Origin: Desulfobacterales bacterium RIFOXYA12_FULL_46_15
GTDB lineage: Bacteria > Desulfobacterota > Desulfobacteria > Desulfobacterales > Desulfobacteraceae
Assembly: GCA_001799395.1 (NCBI GenBank)
Contig: MGTJ01000046.1
Span: forward strand, 5,079 to 56,358
DNA length: 51,280 nt
Direction of reading: 5' to 3'
Shown: piece by piece, positions 15,817 through 25,800 of the stretch
How positions within the stretch are numbered: the first letter of the stretch is position 1
Layout: each line of letters begins with the position of its first letter
Notes under the pieces: model-generated
Told to the model about the DNA's origin: nothing
The model's database searches: none
What the model saw: only the letters and a program-made list of their open reading frames with translations
Position numbers and translations under genes: made by a program

Positions 15817-16260
15817 ATGAACGCTTCTTATGCAAAGGTAAATCATTATCGAAACAATCACTATGAAGGCATGGGATCGGAACAGTTAATCCTGCTTTTA
15901 TATAACGGGGCACTGACCCGTTTCCGGCTTGCCAGAGAAGGAATTGAGGAAAACAATGTCAAAAAGCTGGGAGAAAACCTGAGCAAAGCCATTGCTATTA
16001 TAGCAGAACTGAATACTTCACTGGACCCGACAACCAATGATGAAAGCATTCAATTTCTAAGGGGACTGTATAGAGCCATACTAGTAGAACTCCCAAAAGC
16101 ATCTGCCACAAAAGACATAACAATCATTACAAGGGCTGAAAAATATATATCCGAGCTGAAAAACATTTGGGTGAACCATGTGATGGCCGAAAAAGGGTCA
16201 TCAATAAAAGACCCCCAAAAGGAAAACCAGAGATCCCATATGAGTTCATTTTCAGTATAA
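15817..16260 (+). CDS. fliS: flagellin export chaperone FliS
   Basis: 147 aa, all-helical, with the FliS pattern: a YxxN-type N-terminus (NASYAKVNHYRNN), the conserved EQLILLLYNGALTRFRLARE segment at about 22-42, and the helices ending in ITRAEKYISELKNIW. Usual length is 120-140; the last 20 residues (KDPQKENQRSH...) are a disordered extension. FliS binds the C-terminal D0 helices of flagellin in the cytoplasm and prevents early polymerisation; in many bacteria it also binds FliW. AGGAGG precedes the ATG, and the gene is 81 nt after fliD. Confidence 0.95.
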   Translation: MNASYAKVNHYRNNHYEGMGSEQLILLLYNGALTRFRLAREGIEENNVKKLGENLSKAIAIIAELNTSLDPTTNDESIQFLRGLYRAILVELPKASATKDITIITRAEKYISELKNIWVNHVMAEKGSSIKDPQKENQRSHMSSFSV

Positions 16261-16276
16261 CATCAAGGATATGATC

Positions 16277-16633
16277 ATGACGGAAACAACAGAAGAGATA
16301 AGAAGCCTGTTCAGCCGGTTGGCTGATTTATACGACAAACACCTGGTGTCATTTAATCTTGGGAGTTTTCCGGATATTGAAACGCAGACCCTGGAGAGAA
16401 AAGAAATATTTGATACCCTGTTGAAAAAAGACGGCATTGATAATACATTGTGGCAAAGCGAATTCATGGGCTTAGTTAAAAAAAATCAAAGCCTGAGAGA
16501 AAAAGCCGAGCAGGAAAAGAAAAGCGTTCAGAAAAAAATCAAAGCCCTCTCAAAAGGAAAAGATCTCCTGTCTGCCTACCGGCCGTCAGGATATATGAAG
16601 AATTCATCAAAGGTAATGAATATAAAGGAGTAA
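16277..16633 (+). CDS. small coiled-coil protein in the fliT position
   Basis: 118 aa, largely helical with Lys/Glu-rich heptads (about 55-95) as in FliT-type chaperones, but I see no diagnostic motif. In many genomes fliD-fliS-fliT is the order, and FliT is a small helical chaperone for FliD that also affects regulators; assignment here rests on position and helical character. AAGGA at 16265-16269 is 7 nt before the ATG at 16277, which is a better start than the ATG at 16271. Ten bases after fliS in the same operon. Confidence 0.6.
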   Translation: MTETTEEIRSLFSRLADLYDKHLVSFNLGSFPDIETQTLERKEIFDTLLKKDGIDNTLWQSEFMGLVKKNQSLREKAEQEKKSVQKKIKALSKGKDLLSAYRPSGYMKNSSKVMNIKE

Positions 16634-16637
16634 AAAA

Positions 16638-17036
16638 ATGCAGGCCAATAATATACCATCCAATCCCATCTCAGTTCAGGCAAACCCCCAGGTTCGCGAA
16701 CTGAATAAACCTATTCCGCCGGTGCCGCCGCCTGAAAAATCACAGATCGCCAAGTCTGATGAAGACAAGGGTGTTTCTTCAGGCAAAAAGGAAAACAAAG
16801 CATCCTCTGATATGGAAGATATGAAAGATATGGTTGAATTCATAAACGACCAGATTAACAATCTCCAGACCAATATCGGATTCAGTATCAACGAAAAATA
16901 TGACAACCAGATTATTGTTGAAATAAAAGACAAGAAAACCGATGAGGTTATCAAACAGATTCCGTCAGAAGAATTTTTAAAAATAAAAGAAAAGATGGAA
17001 GATCTGATAGGGATAATTTTCAGCGGAACCGCTTAA
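16638..17036 (+). CDS. flaG: FlaG family protein
   Basis: 132 aa. A proline-rich, low-complexity N-terminus (residues 1-60) is followed by the FlaG domain: FINDQINNLQTNIGFSINEK, then IIVEIKDKKTDEVIKQIPSE and FLKIKEKM. FlaG proteins follow flagellin or fliD genes, and loss changes filament length in Pseudomonas and Campylobacter; the mechanism is unclear. It starts 4 nt after the previous gene. Its last 17 nt overlap the end of the convergent glycosyltransferase gene, so no separate terminator fits between them. Confidence 0.9.
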   Translation: MQANNIPSNPISVQANPQVRELNKPIPPVPPPEKSQIAKSDEDKGVSSGKKENKASSDMEDMKDMVEFINDQINNLQTNIGFSINEKYDNQIIVEIKDKKTDEVIKQIPSEEFLKIKEKMEDLIGIIFSGTA

Positions 17037-18639
17037 GCAATTTTTCCTTTATATCTTTTATTACAGATTCCCAGTCGCCTGGCCGGGTCTGGCGAAAAAG
17101 AGTCATGGTCGGATACCAGGGCGACTGATCTGTATTTTCCAGCCACCGCCAGTCATTGTTAAACGGCAGCAACACCCACACCTCTTTTCCCATAGCGCCT
17201 GCAAGATGGGCAACAGAAGTGTCTATGGTAATAACTAAATCCAGATTTAAAATAACCGATCCAGTGTCTGAAAAATCCAAACATGCTTCTCCGATATTCA
17301 AAAAAGAATCCTTGAGGATCAAATGATTTACATCCCCTGATCTTTCTCCCTTTTGAAGCCCTACAAACCCTATATCTTTCATCTCCAGCAAAGGTTTAAA
17401 TTGTTCTAAAGGAATGGAACGGTTTCTGTCGTTCCGGTGTTTGGGTTGCCCTGCCCAAACAAGACCTGCCTTAAATACGCAAGGGGTTTCAATTTTATTT
17501 TTAAGTTCAATCCTTATATTTGGATCTGCGGTAATATAAGGGATATCTGCAGGAATGGTCTCAAGCCTTGTGTTAAAAATTTTTGGAAGGCTTAATAAAA
17601 AAACATAAAAATCAAATCCAGGATAATCCATGGGATCGTTTGAACGCTCCATCAGGACATCAATACCGGGCATATGTTTTAAAAGATTAAACAAGGGTTT
17701 TCTTGATACAAAGACTATTTTACCGCCAAGCTTTTTTACCAGGGGGATATACCTCACAAACATCAGGGTATCCCCATACCCCTGTTCATCATGGATCAAA
17801 AGCGTTTTGCCGTAAAACTGTTCTCCGGTCCACTGTTTTTTTTCAAATATAAATGCCGGGTAATTCTTGACCCAATCTGCCATCCGCGTCCGCCATTCAT
17901 AGGTTTTAAATCCGTTTTCAAAATCCCCCTTTAAAAGCCGGATATTTGATACGCAATAATTGGCAGCAGCTTGATCCGGGTCCAGCTTCAACACTTTTTC
18001 ATATATTTTTAAAGCAGAATCCACTTTTCCTGAATTCTCCAGAAATAAGGCAAGGTTAAAATTCGCCTCTATCGAATCGGGCATCAGTTCAATGGCTTTT
18101 TCATAATGTGAAAGGATTAGGTCTTCCCCTTGACCCAGTCTCTCAGCCATTGCAGCCAGATTGATGTGTGCAGGAACAAAATCATTATTCAATTCCAAGG
18201 CTTTTTGATAATTCAGGATTGCTTTTTCATGCTTTTCAATTCTGAAAAAATGATTTCCAAGACTGAGCCAGAGGTGGGGATCATTTTGTCCTAGATGTTG
18301 CATCCGGCTTATGGTTTTAGTATTCTCAGGTTCAAGCTGCAAAGCTGCCCAATAAGATGAAAGCGCTTCTTTCTGACTTCCTGATGCTTCCAGAACAAAT
18401 CCTAAATTATAATGATATCTGCTCTCATTTTTTTTGTGTTTTATTGCAGCCAAAATCAATTCCAGCGCTTCCGGGATATTTCCGGTCTGATAAGCAATCA
18501 GGCCCAGCAGATGGAGTGCTTCCGGATGATCCGGTTTTTTTTCAAGAATGCTTCTGTATATTAATTCCGCCTCTTTGAGCCGGCCTTTTTGATGAAAGCC
18601 GATCGCCTGATCAAGATTTCCGGGATTGGTATCTGCCAT
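17020..18639 (-). CDS. TPR protein with GT9 (heptosyltransferase)-like domain
   Basis: 539 aa. Residues 1-235 are about six TPRs (for example AEALHLLGLIAYQTGNIPEA-type helices). Residues 260-539 resemble the GT9 heptosyltransferase fold: LLIHDEQGYGDTLMFVRYI, GKIVFVSRKPLFNLL, FKAGLVWAGQPKHRNDRNRS, and near the end LVITIDTSVAHLAGAMGKEV, the conserved donor-site segment. Such TPR-GT9 proteins are frequent in flagellar clusters and are presumed to glycosylate flagellar proteins. It ends the flgN-flgK-flgL-csrA-fliW operon, 29 nt after fliW, with GAGGGTG before the ATG. With the SIS gene it hints at a heptose or related sugar, which is inference. Confidence 0.75.
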   Translation of the reverse strand: MADTNPGNLDQAIGFHQKGRLKEAELIYRSILEKKPDHPEALHLLGLIAYQTGNIPEALELILAAIKHKKNESRYHYNLGFVLEASGSQKEALSSYWAALQLEPENTKTISRMQHLGQNDPHLWLSLGNHFFRIEKHEKAILNYQKALELNNDFVPAHINLAAMAERLGQGEDLILSHYEKAIELMPDSIEANFNLALFLENSGKVDSALKIYEKVLKLDPDQAAANYCVSNIRLLKGDFENGFKTYEWRTRMADWVKNYPAFIFEKKQWTGEQFYGKTLLIHDEQGYGDTLMFVRYIPLVKKLGGKIVFVSRKPLFNLLKHMPGIDVLMERSNDPMDYPGFDFYVFLLSLPKIFNTRLETIPADIPYITADPNIRIELKNKIETPCVFKAGLVWAGQPKHRNDRNRSIPLEQFKPLLEMKDIGFVGLQKGERSGDVNHLILKDSFLNIGEACLDFSDTGSVILNLDLVITIDTSVAHLAGAMGKEVWVLLPFNNDWRWLENTDQSPWYPTMTLFRQTRPGDWESVIKDIKEKLLKRFR

Positions 18640-18668
18640 TTCACCCTCTTAAAATACTGATGATTCTC

Positions 18669-19106
18669 TTATTCCGGATCAAGGATGTTATATTGGTGGG
18701 AATAGCGGGTATCTGAAAAAACAACCTGAACCATTTCGCTGTTTTTGACATTGATAATAATAGGACCTATCAGATTTGCCCTGATCTGTTTTTCTCCTCC
18801 CTTATCTGAAATATTGATCACCACATAGATGGCCAGGTCTTTTTCATTTACATTTTCCCATTTCCTGCTTAATTTAACGCTTTTAAGATCAATGGAATAA
18901 TCCGGCATAAAAACAAAGGGGTCCATTACAACAAGGGCCAGATTCGGTTCCTCCACTGACTGAAGCCAGCAGAAAGGCTTTGTGTTGGGGTCCTCAAGCA
19001 GGGCAAATTTTGTGTATCTTTCAAACCCGGGCAGACCGTCCGGCATTGTTAATACTTTCTGCTTATCAATTTCGATTTCACCGAATTTTCTGGTAATAAC
19101 TTTCAA
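18669..19106 (-). CDS. fliW: flagellar assembly factor FliW
   Basis: 145 aa matching FliW throughout: TRKFGEIEI at the start, DGLPGFERYTKFALLED, FCWLQSVEEPNLALVVMDPF and later IYVVINISDKG and RANLIGPIIIN. FliW binds flagellin and CsrA; free FliW sequesters CsrA, letting flagellin mRNA be translated when the flagellin pool falls. The start is a TTG at 19106, with AAGGAG 8 nt upstream; the nearby ATG is out of frame. It begins one base after the csrA stop, so the two are probably translationally coupled. Confidence 0.95.
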   Translation of the reverse strand: MKVITRKFGEIEIDKQKVLTMPDGLPGFERYTKFALLEDPNTKPFCWLQSVEEPNLALVVMDPFVFMPDYSIDLKSVKLSRKWENVNEKDLAIYVVINISDKGGEKQIRANLIGPIIINVKNSEMVQVVFSDTRYSHQYNILDPE

Positions 19107-19107
19107 T

Positions 19108-19353
19108 TCATTTACTCCTTGAAAATTTTTTCTTTATTAATGCAGCGGCATCCGCAATATCACGAATATCCTTAGAGGCAGATTCAATATTTTCTTTTTG
19201 AATTTTTTCAAAAACCTCCATTCTTAAAATGGAAATGTCTTTTGGCGCTTCAACACCCAATTTTATATATCCGCCTTCAATTTCAAGAACGCTGACAACT
19301 ATATTATTGCCTATCTTGATTTTTTCCCCGGGCCTTCGTGTAAGAACAAGCAT
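19108..19353 (-). CDS. csrA: carbon storage regulator CsrA
   Basis: 81 aa from the ATG at 19353: MLVLTRRPGEKIKIG, a beta-strand body (VVSVLEI, YIKLGVEAPKDI) and a C-terminal helical tail longer than the about 61-aa E. coli protein, as in the FliW-dependent class where the extra tail binds FliW. AGGA is 5 nt before this ATG; the ATG at 19359 overlaps the AGGA and is unlikely. CsrA binds GGA hairpins in mRNA leaders. The flagellin leader at 10090-10127 is the obvious local target. Gene order flgL-csrA-fliW matches many CsrA-FliW bacteria. Confidence 0.95.
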   Translation of the reverse strand: MLVLTRRPGEKIKIGNNIVVSVLEIEGGYIKLGVEAPKDISILRMEVFEKIQKENIESASKDIRDIADAAALIKKKFSRSK

Positions 19354-19365
19354 ATTCATCCTATT

Positions 19366-22300
19366 TTAGCGCAGATAATCCACTAAGCTTAAATTCAATA
19401 TTTTAGATGTGGAAGCCAATGCCGCCTGGTAAGCGGTTTGGATTGCCTGGAGATCCATAACCGACTGTATGATATCAGCGTCTTCTATCATGGATTTCCG
19501 CTCGGAAAGGCTTAACCCGACCTCCTTGACGATCTCCTGCCTTGTTTCAAGACGTACATATTTCATACCGGTATTTGCAATCCTTGACGTCATGTTTTCA
19601 AAATTCAATTCTAATCTTCCTATGGTCCGCTCAATGCCGTAACGGTCATTATCTGCCAGATATGATTTTAAATCCAGCAATGTATTGAAAATACCGACAT
19701 CTGCATTCCGTGTACTCATTAAAGACGTTTCAATGTCATCGGATTTATCATCAAATCCAATGATCGATCCTATACTCTGACCGGTCCCGCCCTGAGAAAC
19801 AGGGGCATTGTCACCAGTTTGCCATTGCAGGTGGAATTCGTCAAGCCTTGTACCTTCTTCTTTAATTGTAAATTTCCGGGTGACTTCATCCCAGGCTGCA
19901 GAATAATTAACCTGCTTCCCATTTTCTCCGGATTCTTTTTCCAGGGCTTTTTCTATTTCCAGGGCAAGTTGTGTATAACTGGTATATACTTTTTCTTTCA
20001 CAGACGCAGTAAGGCCACTGATTGTTTTTCCTTTGCTTTGTGCTACCACTTCCGTAAAATCAATTTTGTTATTGGATGCATCGATTGTGATATTTACAAC
20101 ATCTTGATCGCTTTCCGCAAATGATATGCTTTGGTCCTGACCCGGATCAAATCCCAGTTTACCGGCTGCACTCCGGTCTGCATTCCCGCCGGATTGCCAT
20201 AAAAGGTCAAACCCTTTGATATCGGAGCTGCTGCCCTTTATCATAAACCCGTTTGAGCTGTCATAGGAAACAATATAGTCCACATTATTGGGAGATTGAT
20301 CTCTCAATTCAGTCTGAATCGCTGTAGCAACATCATCGAGATCCCGGTAATCTCCGGCAGGGATCTCGATCTCCATCTCCTGGGAAACAGTTCCGTCAAT
20401 GTTTGTCTCGGTAAAATCAATGGCATTATTGGTTGAATCAAATGAGATCCAGACAGGAGCCGAACCGCTGCTGCTGGAATAGGGCGTGAGGATACCGCCG
20501 CCCACATTATCTGCCGAGGTATCATATCCCATGATATCCCCAATGGATTTAGAAGAATTTATACCCGTATCCCAGAGAAGGCTGAAGCTGGTCAACGTGG
20601 TGCCGCTTGTCTGCTGAATTTCAAAAAAATTACCGGCTTCGTTATAGGCAACATCATAATAAACATAATTGCCTGATTCAAAAGATGATTTATTCAGGGC
20701 TGATTCCAGTGCTTTTTCAAGTTCCCTGACACTGGTGTAGGTTTTTATCGGGATTTGTGCCTGCAGAGTTGTTGTGACGCCGGCAGTGTTTGTCTCTTCA
20801 AAATCCAGCATATTGTTCGTATTGTCTATTAAGGCTGAATACAAGGACATGAGCATGGGTGAGGTATCTCCCGCATATGGGCCTAATCCGGCTCCTGTAT
20901 CATCGGCAGATATATCATATCCGAGGGTTTCGCCCACAGACCATCTCGTGCCTGTTCCTGATGCCCAGAGGAGATTGAAATCGGTCAGGCCGGTACCCCC
21001 TGAACCTTGAATTTCAAATTGCTCCGTCACCTGGTTATACGTGACGTCATAATTTACAGACAGACCCGAACTTGCTTCCATGGCAGCTTCAACAGCAGAG
21101 GCAAAGTCTGATAAATCATTATACGTACCGGATGGTATGACAGCCTGTAATGTGGTAAATGCGCCTCCCGTAGATTCTGAAAAATCCAGGATATTATTGG
21201 ATGTATCAATTGTAATCCCTGTTTTAGGGTATGTAACCGAATCATCCAGGAGATAATATCCTAGGGTCTGTGCTGCAGCCGTTGAATTGCTCCACTGGAT
21301 ATTGAGTTCATTTAAATTCGAGCCGTTTTCCCGGATATTGAACCGGCTGGTATCAGGGTTGTAAGATACCTCATAATCTATTGAATTACCGCTTGCCGCG
21401 CTTTCTGCTTCCATCTCGGTTTCAATGGCCTGGGCAAGACTGTCCATATCAGTATACGTGACATCGGCACCGCTTGTATTGAAATTGGCCGTCAATACAG
21501 CTGATCCTCCTGTAGAATTGATCTCTTCAAAAATAATGGTATTATTCCCGGCTGTATTAATGACAATATCGGTGATAAAAACAGCAGGCACATCTGATGT
21601 TGGCGGTGCCAGGATCATATTTTCTTCATTGAACCCGATCTCGTCAGCCAGGCCATGATCCCCTTTTTGGGGAATTATATCAAATTGAACAAAGGCATTA
21701 TCATCAACCGGCTGATCAAATGCTATGCTTATATCAGCCACACCGTCTTCATTAAAATCAATATCTACGCTTTCAGATGTGCCTTCGAGTGTGGACGGCA
21801 GTATATAGCCCGGGTTGTTTTCGATTTCCCATACGCTTTGTGATTTATTCCATGTCAGTTTGAACGGTTTCCCTGTGGACGATTCAAGTGTCCCCAGGGT
21901 GAGGGCTTGTTTGTTTATCAAATTCAGGCTGATGTCATCCGGGTTGAGACCGGATGATGACCCGATATTCTTTACATAAGCGTCTCCGCCTGTCTCCCAC
22001 ATGAACTCTGTCCGGATATACCCGTTGTGTGAACCGTCATTTTCAATCGAATATTTCCGGGTCTCTTCATCATAGGTTACATTATAAACAACACCATACC
22101 CTTTATCTGCAGAAGCATTATTCAAGGCATTTTGCATGGCAATCTCAAGATTTGCCTTTGTATACGTGCCATCCGGAACAGTTGCCTCAATGATTTTTTC
22201 AGACGCGCTTCCATGACCGTTATCTTCTTTGAACACAATGGTATTATTGCTTGAGTTGATGTTGATAGTATCGTCCCAGAATGTTGCCTCACCATCCCTT

Positions 22301-22833
22301 CCCACCTGAACCGTTGAATTGCGGTCTGTGCGGATTTCAAACGGGCTATTATTCCCCTGGTAAAAAATTGATGGAGGATCATCATCTGCATTATATATCA
22401 GAGGCGGGATATCGGTTTTATTACCGCCGAAAATATAATTGCCGTTTACCTGGGTATTTCCAAGTGTAACAATCTGTCTTATGGTATTCTCGACTGTTTC
22501 AACAGCATCCAGCCGTTCATTGGCAGACATGGAATCACTTGACAAACGGATAACTTCAGCTTTAAGCGATGCAAGAAGTGTATTCACATTGTCCATGGCT
22601 GTTTCACCGCTTTCAAGCCAGGATTTGCCCATGGTAATATTCCGCTCGATCTGGTCAAAATTTCCCAAAGTATTTTTTAAAGAAAGAACCTGGGTCAATC
22701 CCAGGGGATCATCGGAAATCTCATTGATCCGCTTCTGAGTCGTGACAATCTCATTGGCGTTCTGTAAATCACTGGTAAGATTTCCAAGTCTGTAAGTTGA
22801 ATTGACATATGTGGAAATACTGGGAACCCGCAT
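19366..22833 (-). CDS. flgL: hook-filament junction protein FlgL (HAP3), enlarged
   Basis: 1,155 aa against a usual 300-500. The FlgL core is split: residues 1-185 (RVPSISTYVNSTYRLGNLTS, later VNGNYIFGG) and about 1035-1155 (ending LNLSLVDYLR). Between them lie six related modules of about 105-115 aa, one near 189-300 and five in tandem near 422-1033. Each has I-x-x-x-x-x-NN-x-I-x-F-x-E, a G-x-Y-T-D-like strand, an amphipathic helix (AIETEM-like), a Y-x-V-x-Y strand and a LLWxSG-like end. A Ca-loop-like DFNEDGVAD sits at 359-367. FlgL joins hook and filament. It starts 15 nt after flgK and ends 12 nt before csrA. Confidence 0.95.
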   Translation of the reverse strand: MRVPSISTYVNSTYRLGNLTSDLQNANEIVTTQKRINEISDDPLGLTQVLSLKNTLGNFDQIERNITMGKSWLESGETAMDNVNTLLASLKAEVIRLSSDSMSANERLDAVETVENTIRQIVTLGNTQVNGNYIFGGNKTDIPPLIYNADDDPPSIFYQGNNSPFEIRTDRNSTVQVGRDGEATFWDDTININSSNNTIVFKEDNGHGSASEKIIEATVPDGTYTKANLEIAMQNALNNASADKGYGVVYNVTYDEETRKYSIENDGSHNGYIRTEFMWETGGDAYVKNIGSSSGLNPDDISLNLINKQALTLGTLESSTGKPFKLTWNKSQSVWEIENNPGYILPSTLEGTSESVDIDFNEDGVADISIAFDQPVDDNAFVQFDIIPQKGDHGLADEIGFNEENMILAPPTSDVPAVFITDIVINTAGNNTIIFEEINSTGGSAVLTANFNTSGADVTYTDMDSLAQAIETEMEAESAASGNSIDYEVSYNPDTSRFNIRENGSNLNELNIQWSNSTAAAQTLGYYLLDDSVTYPKTGITIDTSNNILDFSESTGGAFTTLQAVIPSGTYNDLSDFASAVEAAMEASSGLSVNYDVTYNQVTEQFEIQGSGGTGLTDFNLLWASGTGTRWSVGETLGYDISADDTGAGLGPYAGDTSPMLMSLYSALIDNTNNMLDFEETNTAGVTTTLQAQIPIKTYTSVRELEKALESALNKSSFESGNYVYYDVAYNEAGNFFEIQQTSGTTLTSFSLLWDTGINSSKSIGDIMGYDTSADNVGGGILTPYSSSSGSAPVWISFDSTNNAIDFTETNIDGTVSQEMEIEIPAGDYRDLDDVATAIQTELRDQSPNNVDYIVSYDSSNGFMIKGSSSDIKGFDLLWQSGGNADRSAAGKLGFDPGQDQSISFAESDQDVVNITIDASNNKIDFTEVVAQSKGKTISGLTASVKEKVYTSYTQLALEIEKALEKESGENGKQVNYSAAWDEVTRKFTIKEEGTRLDEFHLQWQTGDNAPVSQGGTGQSIGSIIGFDDKSDDIETSLMSTRNADVGIFNTLLDLKSYLADNDRYGIERTIGRLELNFENMTSRIANTGMKYVRLETRQEIVKEVGLSLSERKSMIEDADIIQSVMDLQAIQTAYQAALASTSKILNLSLVDYLR
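19735..21567 (-). repeat. five tandem 105-120-aa modules within FlgL
   Basis: Five modules begin at INTAGNNTIIFEE, IDTSNNILDFSE, IDNTNNMLDFEE, FDSTNNAIDFTE and IDASNNKIDFTE. They diverge in the middle but keep the NN-x-hydrophobic-x-F-x-E start and the LLW-x-(T/S)G end. A sixth, more distant copy lies upstream in the protein (near 22270-21935). Confidence 0.8.
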
Positions 22834-22848
22834 TAATATTTTCTCCTG

Positions 22849-25800
22849 CTATCGAACCGAAATAAGTGTATTCATCATTTCATCCGCAGTGGTCAAAAGT
22901 TTGGAAGCTGCTGAAAAAGCATGCTGGTATTTCATCAGCTTTATCATTTCTTCATCAAGGGAAACGGCTGACACTGAATTCCTCTGTTCGGTTATGCTAT
23001 TGACCATAATATCGGCAAATTCTTTTGAACTTTTAATATTTCGTGATGTAACCCCCATGGAACCGATCATCTGGGTGTAATATTCCTCCAGAGTTGAGGT
23101 GGTTGTACTGGATTTGGCCACGCCATCCCGCTGATATGTCCATATTTTCAAGCTTTTATCAAGGTACTGGATATTGGCCATGGCAAGGGCATTTGTATTG
23201 TCTCCCTGGTTGATCTTCCCTGTGAGACTGTCTATCTGCGCTGAATTAATCATCCGGGTGTCTGCAAGATCGCTGTCAACCTCCATTGTCATTGCATCCT
23301 CACCCTTGAAAAAGGTATTGATCCCGGCTGCGGCCATGAGCCCTGAATCTGACGCAGCAGTGTCGGAAAACGCAAAGCCTATATCATTTGCATCTCTTTT
23401 TTCAAAGTCAAACTCAACATAACCGGCGCCCTCAATTTCCTTTAAAAAATCAATCCTCATGTCTGCAACGCCGTCACCTGAAAAATCCACACCAAAACCA
23501 TTGTCATCCCCGCCTTCCGGTATAATTTGCAGGGTTCCGCCGGTCGGGTCATTCAAGACACCCCAGATACCTGCACTAGAGCGCTCAAATCGAAGATCCG
23601 ATGCGTTAAAATTTATAGCAGACCAGTTTTCCATGGTCATTGAAACATTTTCTTCATCAAAACCGTTGGCTCCTGAATATTGGATATTTTCCATTGTATA
23701 ATATTTATCCGACGCCTCAAACTTCAACCGGTTATCCAGTGTGGCAGTAGCTTTCATCCCCTGCCCCACCCGGTTGAATTGTTCTGCAAAAGAATCAATG
23801 GTCCAATGCCAGTCTGCCATAGTTTCTCCTGTGGGCTGCCCGGCACTGTTCAGGGACAGGGGGATTCCGGTATCCCCTGTAGTAATGGTAAAAATATCTC
23901 CTGAGAGAAGTGTGCCGTCGTGAAATTTCAAATACATGCCGTCCACTTTGACCTCAACCGGGGTTTCCGGGGTATAAGGCGGGTCACTGCCTTCAATGGT
24001 GAAGGTGCCTGTTGCCACACTGTTGCTCCACTCAATCACCAGGGGGTCTTCACCGGTTCCGGGCACATGCCCGATCTTGCCTCCGGAAACAACCTTGAAT
24101 TGATAAATATCATCAATACTGTTTGCACTGCCGACTACCCTGAAATCCAGGGGATCAGGATTCCCCGATGTATCTGTATTCACCATCAATACATTACCGG
24201 CAACAAGACTTCCCTTTTCAATATCAAAGGACATGGTTTCAACGCCGTTTTCCAGAATTGCAGCCCTGCCCTCATCCTCAACCGTAATAAACCCGGAAGA
24301 ACCGGTCCTGATGCCGTCCTTATCCAGCCGCTCCCACATGATCGTTCCCTTGTCATCGTACAGGGATGAGGTTGAAAAATTCCTGTAGGTTTTGGAAGGG
24401 TCGGATTCCAGAAGGTCATTTTCAGGCTGATGGATTCCTCCTCCGGTTCCGGTTCTTACCTTGATGGAAGCATAACCTGAAGTTCCGTAGGAATCGGAAA
24501 AATTTTCTATTTCAATGGGGTCATCCAGTGATTTGCTTTTAATGATCGATACTGAACTTGCCGTTCTCAAAACTTCATAATCATCATAAACACCGGCTGT
24601 GGTCAAATCTGCGATAATCTGTGCCTGAAGCAGTGTGGCCATCTGGATATCCGAAGTTCCGGCCCCTGCAGTTGTAGAAAATGATATTGTATTTCCATCC
24701 AGGTCAAAGGAAATGGTCTCACCGGCAGCTGTTGAATAAGTAAACCCTGAAAACCCGCCTTCGCCTCCCAGGGTTAGAATCGAACTTCCAATGGAGGCAT
24801 AACTATCGGAAAAAATTCCGCCTGACCCTGCGCCTGATACTGTCGAACGGATCGACATCCCCGGGTCCAGCATGATCGTAACCGTTCCGGTGATAACGGC
24901 TGTCTTGTTGACCGCCCCTGCAGTGGATTCATTGACCGTCACCTGGGTCCCCTGACCGGAGAAAATAATGCTGTCTGCAGAAGTCGTTGTTGCATTGTAT
25001 CTTGCACTGTCATTGGCTGCTGCTGTAAAATCAAGGATGGAATCAATATTACCGGCATCCGCCGTTGTTCCGGAAAGAGCGGAAAGCTGTATGGTTGCAT
25101 TGTTGCCGGTATCATTTCCGGCATTTTTTAATCTGATATCCGAACCGTCAGTGGTACGAATGATAACGGAATTGGTGGAAAGATCATTTTCAATGGTAAA
25201 GGGCTCGCCCGTAAGCGCGGATGCCAGTGCAGTACTGAACGCAAGCGACATTTGAGCCTGATCCGTGGTATCCACCCCTGCCAGATCCACTGAAACAGAG
25301 GTCGTGGATGCTGTCGCTGTACCGGACATGGAATCTATTGTAAAACTAATTGTATCTCCTTCATTAAAGTCTGAAAAAGTATCAAGTGACACCCCTGAAT
25401 TATCCTGGACATCAAAATCCTGGACGCCCAATGTTTTCCCGGAACTGCTGGTAATCTTCAGACCACTGACAAAAAGGTCTTTGTCTTCATTTAACGTGTT
25501 AACCGCTTCTGCAACAGACAAAAGGGCATCTTCAAACTGTTCCTGAACAGATCCTGCAGATGAATCCCTGATAAAACTTGAATCCTGAACAAGACCATCT
25601 ATATAAAATGAAAATTTAATTTCATCTCCATCCTGGGCATTTGCAATTCCGCCGGTATTAAAGGTGGCGCTGTTTTCAGACGCATAAGCAGTTACCCCCC
25701 CGACTTGATTCAAGGCTGCTGCAATGGATGCTGCCGACCGTTTTGCAGTTCCGCCAATATCTTTTATCTCAATAACCCCTGTGCCGTCAGGGCCGTTGTA

